NCBI GenBank assembly: GCA_030726195.1
Contig: JANREF010000334.1
Location: forward strand, 5,461 to 13,418
Origin: Burkholderiaceae bacterium
GTDB taxonomy: Bacteria > Pseudomonadota > Gammaproteobacteria > Burkholderiales > Burkholderiaceae_C
Direction: 5' to 3'
DNA length: 7,958 nt
Part shown: piece by piece, positions 5,228 through 7,958 of the stretch
Layout: the number at the start of each line of letters is the position of its first letter
Numbering within the stretch: position 1 is the stretch's first letter
Program-made: the position numbers and the translations under genes
Notes under the pieces: model-generated
Told to the model about the DNA's origin: nothing
What the model saw: the letters and a program-made list of their open reading frames with translations, nothing else
Database searches by the model: none

Positions 5228-7123
5228 TTACCAAGCCAAGGCCACACGGTAGGTGACCCACGATGCGGCGTAGGCCATACCAAACATATACACCGCCATG
5301 ATGGTGGGAGCGCGCCAGCCGCCGAGTTCGCGCTTGACGGTGGCCAGCGTGGCCAAACATTGGGGTGCGTACACATACCAAATCAGCAACGACAACGCTG
5401 TTGGCAAACTCCAGGTTTGCGCAATCATGGTGCTGAGCAAACCTTCCATGTCGGGCGTTTGCGACATGGCATACACGGTACCCAAGGCACCCACTGCCAC
5501 CTCGCGTGCAGCCAAGCCGGGTATGAGTGCAATGGCAATTTGCCAGTTGAAGCCTATGGGCTCAAACACCACAGCCAAGGCGTGACCGATGCGCCCAGCA
5601 AAGCTGTACTCAATCGCCGCACCAGTAAAGCCTGCGGGCGGGTGCGGAAAGGTGGCCAACACCCACAAAATGATCGTAAGCGACAAAATAATGCCGCCAA
5701 CGTTGCGTAAAAAAATACTGGCGCGCTGCCACAAGCCAATGGCCAGGCTGCGTGGGTTTGGCCAGTGGTAGTCGGGCAGCTCCATCATCAGCTGCGCCTG
5801 CGGCTTGCTGTGCCCGGATCGCTTGGCAAGCCACTGCGCTTGCAGCTTGAGCACCAAGGCCACGACCACCGCAGACGCAATGCCCAACAGGTACAAGCCC
5901 AGCAACACCAAACCTTGCACGTTCACACCCAGACCTGCTACACGCAACTCTTGCGCGGGAATGAAGGCACCTATGAGCAAGGCATACACGGGCAAGCGCG
6001 CCGAGCAAGTCATGAGCGGCGCAATCATGATGGTGACCCAGCGGTCACGCACATTGGATACGGTGCGCGCAGCCATGATGCCCGGAATGGCACAGGCAAA
6101 ACTAGACAACAGCGGAATGAATGAGCGCCCAGACAAGCCCACGTAGCCCATCAAGCGGTCTAGCATCAGCGCGGCGCGCGGCAAGTAGCCTGACTCTTCC
6201 AACACCAAAATAAAAAAGAACAGCACCAAAATTTGCGGCAAAAACACCAGCACGCCACCCACGCCAGCCACAATGCCGTCCACCAACAAGCTTTGCAGCA
6301 AGCCAGCGGGCAAGGCCTGCGTGATCACGTCGCCCACCCAGGCGGTACCGGCCTCTATCCAAGCCATGGGCACAGCAGCCCAAGCGAACACGGCTTGGAA
6401 CATCACAAACAAAATGGCCAACAAACTCAAGCTGCCGCTCAGTGGGTGGAGCACCCAGGCGTCTAAGCGGTGTGTCCACACTTGGTCGTGGGCTTGCGCG
6501 GCCACGCCCGCCGCCTGCAACCAACGCAACGCTTGCGCATCGGCCGACAAGGCCATGTCCACGTGCGCCGTGTGCGCCAGCTGTGAGTGCCACGTCGCAG
6601 CCTGATCGAGTTGAGCCAGCAAGTGGTCTACGCCCATGCCTTTGGTGCCCACCACACCCACCACGGGCACACCCAAGGCGGCTTGGAGTTTGGCAAAGTC
6701 CAGCGACACGCCTGCGGGCAAGCGGTCCAGCATGTTGATCACCACCACCACAGGCATGTTGTGCGCACGCAGGCCTGCGAGCAAGCGTAGGCCACGGCGC
6801 AGGCGCGTCGCGTCCAATACGCACAACACCAAGCCCGGTGCGGGCTCGCGCAGACTGGCACCACTGATGACATCACAGGCCACAGCCTCGTCGTCAGAGG
6901 CCGCAACCAAGTCGTAGGTGCCGGGCAAATCGACCAAGGTCACGGCTGTACCAGCCGGCGTTTTGATGAGGCCGCGCTTGAGCTCTACCGTCACGCCCGC
7001 ATAGTTGGCCACTTTTTGATGACTGCCCGTGAGACGGTTGAACAGCGCTGTTTTACCGCAGTTGGGGTTGCCCAGCAGCGCAGCACGGCGCTGGGACAAG
7101 CCGCTGGTGTCGATGACGCTCAT
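5228..7123 (-). CDS. feoB: Fe(II) transporter FeoB
   Basis: A 631-residue inner-membrane ferrous iron permease with an N-terminal GTPase domain. G motifs: P-loop GNPNCGKT at 18-25, Thr45 (G2), DLPG at 65-68 (G3), NMLD at 130-133 (G4) and VVGTKG at 157-162 (G5 region). A shortened guanine-dissociation-inhibitor region (about 165-225) leads to the membrane part. The two Gate motifs are intact: SFACAIPGIMAARTV (341-355, Cys344) and PLMTCSARLPVYALL (369-383, Cys373). The family pattern ALIPGLAAREVAVGALGTVYAM is at 532-552. It is shorter than E. coli FeoB (773 residues), as in many other bacteria. I place the start at 7123 because MSVIDTSG directly precedes the GTPase fold and its ATG overlaps the feoA stop (ATGA). 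The longer frame from 7228 only translates feoA sequence out of frame. Confidence 0.96.
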   Translation of the reverse strand: MSVIDTSGLSQRRAALLGNPNCGKTALFNRLTGSHQKVANYAGVTVELKRGLIKTPAGTAVTLVDLPGTYDLVAASDDEAVACDVISGASLREPAPGLVLCVLDATRLRRGLRLLAGLRAHNMPVVVVINMLDRLPAGVSLDFAKLQAALGVPVVGVVGTKGMGVDHLLAQLDQAATWHSQLAHTAHVDMALSADAQALRWLQAAGVAAQAHDQVWTHRLDAWVLHPLSGSLSLLAILFVMFQAVFAWAAVPMAWIEAGTAWVGDVITQALPAGLLQSLLVDGIVAGVGGVLVFLPQILVLFFFILVLEESGYLPRAALMLDRLMGYVGLSGRSFIPLLSSFACAIPGIMAARTVSNVRDRWVTIMIAPLMTCSARLPVYALLIGAFIPAQELRVAGLGVNVQGLVLLGLYLLGIASAVVVALVLKLQAQWLAKRSGHSKPQAQLMMELPDYHWPNPRSLAIGLWQRASIFLRNVGGIILSLTIILWVLATFPHPPAGFTGAAIEYSFAGRIGHALAVVFEPIGFNWQIAIALIPGLAAREVAVGALGTVYAMSQTPDMEGLLSTMIAQTWSLPTALSLLIWYVYAPQCLATLATVKRELGGWRAPTIMAVYMFGMAYAASWVTYRVALAW

Positions 7124-7533
7124 ACGGCTTGGCCTAGAGAGTAGATGGATGTATCGGTCGTACCGCCGGTAGGTAGTTCGGCGGGTGTGTCGGTGCAGCT
7201 TGCACTGACGGTATCGACTGCCACGCACGCCGCCTCGCTGGCGCGCAGTGCAAATGTGGCGTTGCCCACTTGCACCACCAAAGGGCCGTGCTTGAGCCAG
7301 CTGCGACGCAACAGACGCACCGGCTCTCCCACCAAAAAGCCCAAGGCTTGTAAACGCGTGGACACCGTGTGCGATGCGGCATCGCTGCCAACGTGGCTTG
7401 CGCTTGCACCCGTGTGGCTACCACTTGGCACAGTCAATGGCAGATCAAATGACACATCGCTTGATGCATCACCGTCGGCGCGCAAAGCACGCACGCTGTG
7501 CCATTGGTTAAGAGGTAAGTCGTTGAGTGTCAT
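7120..7533 (-). CDS. feoA: FeoA-like ferrous iron transport accessory protein with insertion
   Basis: A 137-residue cytoplasmic protein; FeoA proteins are usually about 75-90 residues. The SH3-like core is split: TLNDLPLNQWHSVRAL (2-17) forms the first strands, and RLQALGFLVGEPVRLLRR (60-77), GPLVVQVGNATFALR (83-97) and ASEAACVAV (98-106) complete it. Between them, about residues 21-56 are a low-complexity Ser/Asp/His/Ala-rich insert. A Thr/Ser-rich tail (108-137) follows the core. FeoA binds FeoB and supports its transport activity. The stop overlaps the feoB start by four bases (ATGA), so the two are translationally coupled. The Shine-Dalgarno is weak, but ATG at 7533 precedes a good family N-terminus. 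It is the first gene after the FNR/Fur promoter. The family call is firm; the role of the insert is unknown. Confidence 0.9.
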   Translation of the reverse strand: MTLNDLPLNQWHSVRALRADGDASSDVSFDLPLTVPSGSHTGASASHVGSDAASHTVSTRLQALGFLVGEPVRLLRRSWLKHGPLVVQVGNATFALRASEAACVAVDTVSASCTDTPAELPTGGTTDTSIYSLGQAV

Positions 7534-7574
7534 AGCAGCCGTCTGACGCCGCCATAGAGGCGAGCAATGCTGCC

Positions 7575-7580
7575 AGTGTA
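7575..7580 (-). promoter_or_regulatory. Predicted -10 element of the feo operon
   Basis: TACACT on the minus strand (4 of 6 matches to TATAAT), followed by six bases and an A at 7568 as a likely start of transcription, giving a 35-base leader before feoA. No good -35 hexamer exists 17 bases upstream (ATAAGA), as expected for an activator-dependent promoter. It is supported mainly by the exact spacing to the FNR-type site. Confidence 0.45.
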
Positions 7581-7587
7581 GCCTACA

Positions 7588-7602
7588 TGAGAATGATTCT
7601 TA
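7588..7602. promoter_or_regulatory. Fur box upstream of feoA
   Basis: TGAGAATGATTCTTA matches the Fur 7-1-7 consensus TGATAAT-N-ATTATCA at 11 of 14 positions and contains the perfect palindrome AGAATGATTCT (7590-7600). Relative to the inferred start of transcription it covers about -20 to -34, so iron-loaded Fur would block RNA polymerase. Fur repression of feo operons is well established in other bacteria. Confidence 0.85.
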
Positions 7603-7616
7603 TTGACTTAGCTCAA
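7603..7616. promoter_or_regulatory. FNR/CRP-superfamily type site upstream of feoA
   Basis: TTGACTTAGCTCAA is a TTGA-N6-TCAA dyad, 8 of 10 matches to the FNR/ANR/FixK consensus TTGAT-N4-ATCAA. It directly abuts the Fur box and its centre (7609.5) is 41.5 bases from the inferred start of transcription, the classical class II activator position. This predicts induction of ferrous iron uptake at low oxygen, as known for E. coli feo. It could instead serve another member of the same regulator family. Confidence 0.65.
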
Positions 7617-7620
7617 CCTA

Positions 7621-7958
7621 TCAGCCTTTTGCACTCAAACGCATGGCGTTGCCCACCACCACCAGCGAACTGGCAGCCATGCCCAAGCCTGCCGCCCATG
7701 GGGCCAACAAACCCGCCACTGCCAAGGGCACGGCCACCACGTTGTAGGCCAGCGCCCAGGCCAAGTTTTGCTTGACCACCCGCATGGTGACCCTGGCCAG
7801 CTCGCGCGTCGCAGCCACATGGGCCAACTGCGCGCCCTGAATGACCAGGTCGGCACGGTTTTGCACCAAGGCTGCGGCCTGCCCCAGTGTGAAGGACGCA
7901 TCGGCTTGTGCCAGCACGGGTGCATCGTTGATACCGTCGCCCACCATGACCACGCGCT
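7621..7958 (-). CDS. Cu(I) P1B-type ATPase, CcoI/FixI-like (3' end only)
   Basis: Only the C-terminal 112 or so residues are in the window; the gene continues past the right edge. The visible part begins RVVMVGDGINDAP, the P-type ATPase hinge that binds Mg2+ near the phosphorylated Asp. It continues with SFTLGQAAALVQNRADLVI and the last two membrane helices. The copper-type signatures are present: NLAWALAYN (YN in the seventh helix) and GMAASSLVVVGNAMRL (MxxSS in the eighth). The ALGQ/AALVQ pattern after the hinge and the APW turn between helices resemble CcoI/FixI, which exports Cu(I) from the cytoplasm for cbb3 oxidase assembly, more than detoxifying CopA. The call cannot be settled without the N-terminal metal-binding domain and the CPC region. 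The expected partner ccoS does not follow; feoA does, after 87 bases. Confidence 0.75.
   Translation of the reverse strand, partial: RVVMVGDGINDAPVLAQADASFTLGQAAALVQNRADLVIQGAQLAHVAATRELARVTMRVVKQNLAWALAYNVVAVPLAVAGLLAPWAAGLGMAASSLVVVGNAMRLSAKG

Noticed and set aside
6102..6824. Minus-strand frame (240 codons) overlapping feoB
   Set aside because: It is in another frame on the same strand as the intact FeoB; Arg/Gly/Ala-rich composition indicates a shadow frame.
7124..7228. N-terminal extension of FeoB by 35 residues from an upstream ATG at 7228
   Set aside because: The extension (Arg/Tyr/His-rich) lies wholly inside feoA in another frame, and the ATG at 7123 forms a typical ATGA overlap and gives the expected FeoB N-terminus.

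Overview
The window looks like chromosomal DNA of a betaproteobacterium. Burkholderiales, probably Comamonadaceae, is my inference from the GC-rich coding style, the gene families and the Fur and FNR site types; no phylogenetic marker gene is present. It contains a sulfur-metabolism block (about 91-4785) and an iron/copper-metal block (about 5021-7958), separated by a cluster of short palindromic repeats. No tRNA, rRNA, CRISPR array, insertion sequence or prophage gene was seen.

Sulfur block. On the minus strand, 91-984 encodes a metallo-beta-lactamase-fold persulfide dioxygenase of the Blh/ETHE1 group. A 154-bp divergent promoter region separates it from a plus-strand fusion gene (1139-2836, GTG start). 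That gene joins an N-terminal DUF442 (Blh-type phosphatase/sulfurtransferase-like) domain to a C-terminal type II sulfide:quinone oxidoreductase. Together they form a likely detoxification route: sulfide is oxidised to sulfane sulfur by the SQR, the sulfur is possibly handled by DUF442, and persulfide is oxidised to sulfite by the dioxygenase. After a 215-bp gap with an unusual T-rich tandem repeat comes a SulP/SLC26 anion transporter with a STAS domain (3052-4785), which may move sulfate, another anion or bicarbonate.

Repeat block. Between the convergent SulP and Feo units (4786-5050) lie two families of REP-like palindromes. The last, decayed copies run into the small gene at 5021-5218 and supply its stop codon and last codons.

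Metal block, all minus strand: feoA (7120-7533) - feoB (5228-7123) - a 65-residue FeoB-associated Cys-rich membrane protein (5021-5218). feoA and feoB overlap by ATGA, and the feoB stop overlaps the Shine-Dalgarno of the small gene, so this is one operon for Fe(II) uptake. Its promoter carries an FNR-type dyad immediately next to a Fur box, with spacing that fits a class II FNR-activated, Fur-repressed promoter. Upstream is the 3' end of a Cu(I) P1B-type ATPase of the CcoI/FixI type (7621 to beyond 7958). The pairing suggests a low-oxygen metal-supply neighbourhood, with copper for cbb3 oxidase and ferrous iron uptake.

I found no wholly new multigene system. The most distinctive items are the DUF442-SQR fusion, the stacked FNR/Fur promoter, the REP-derived C-terminal tail, and the T-rich tandem repeat.
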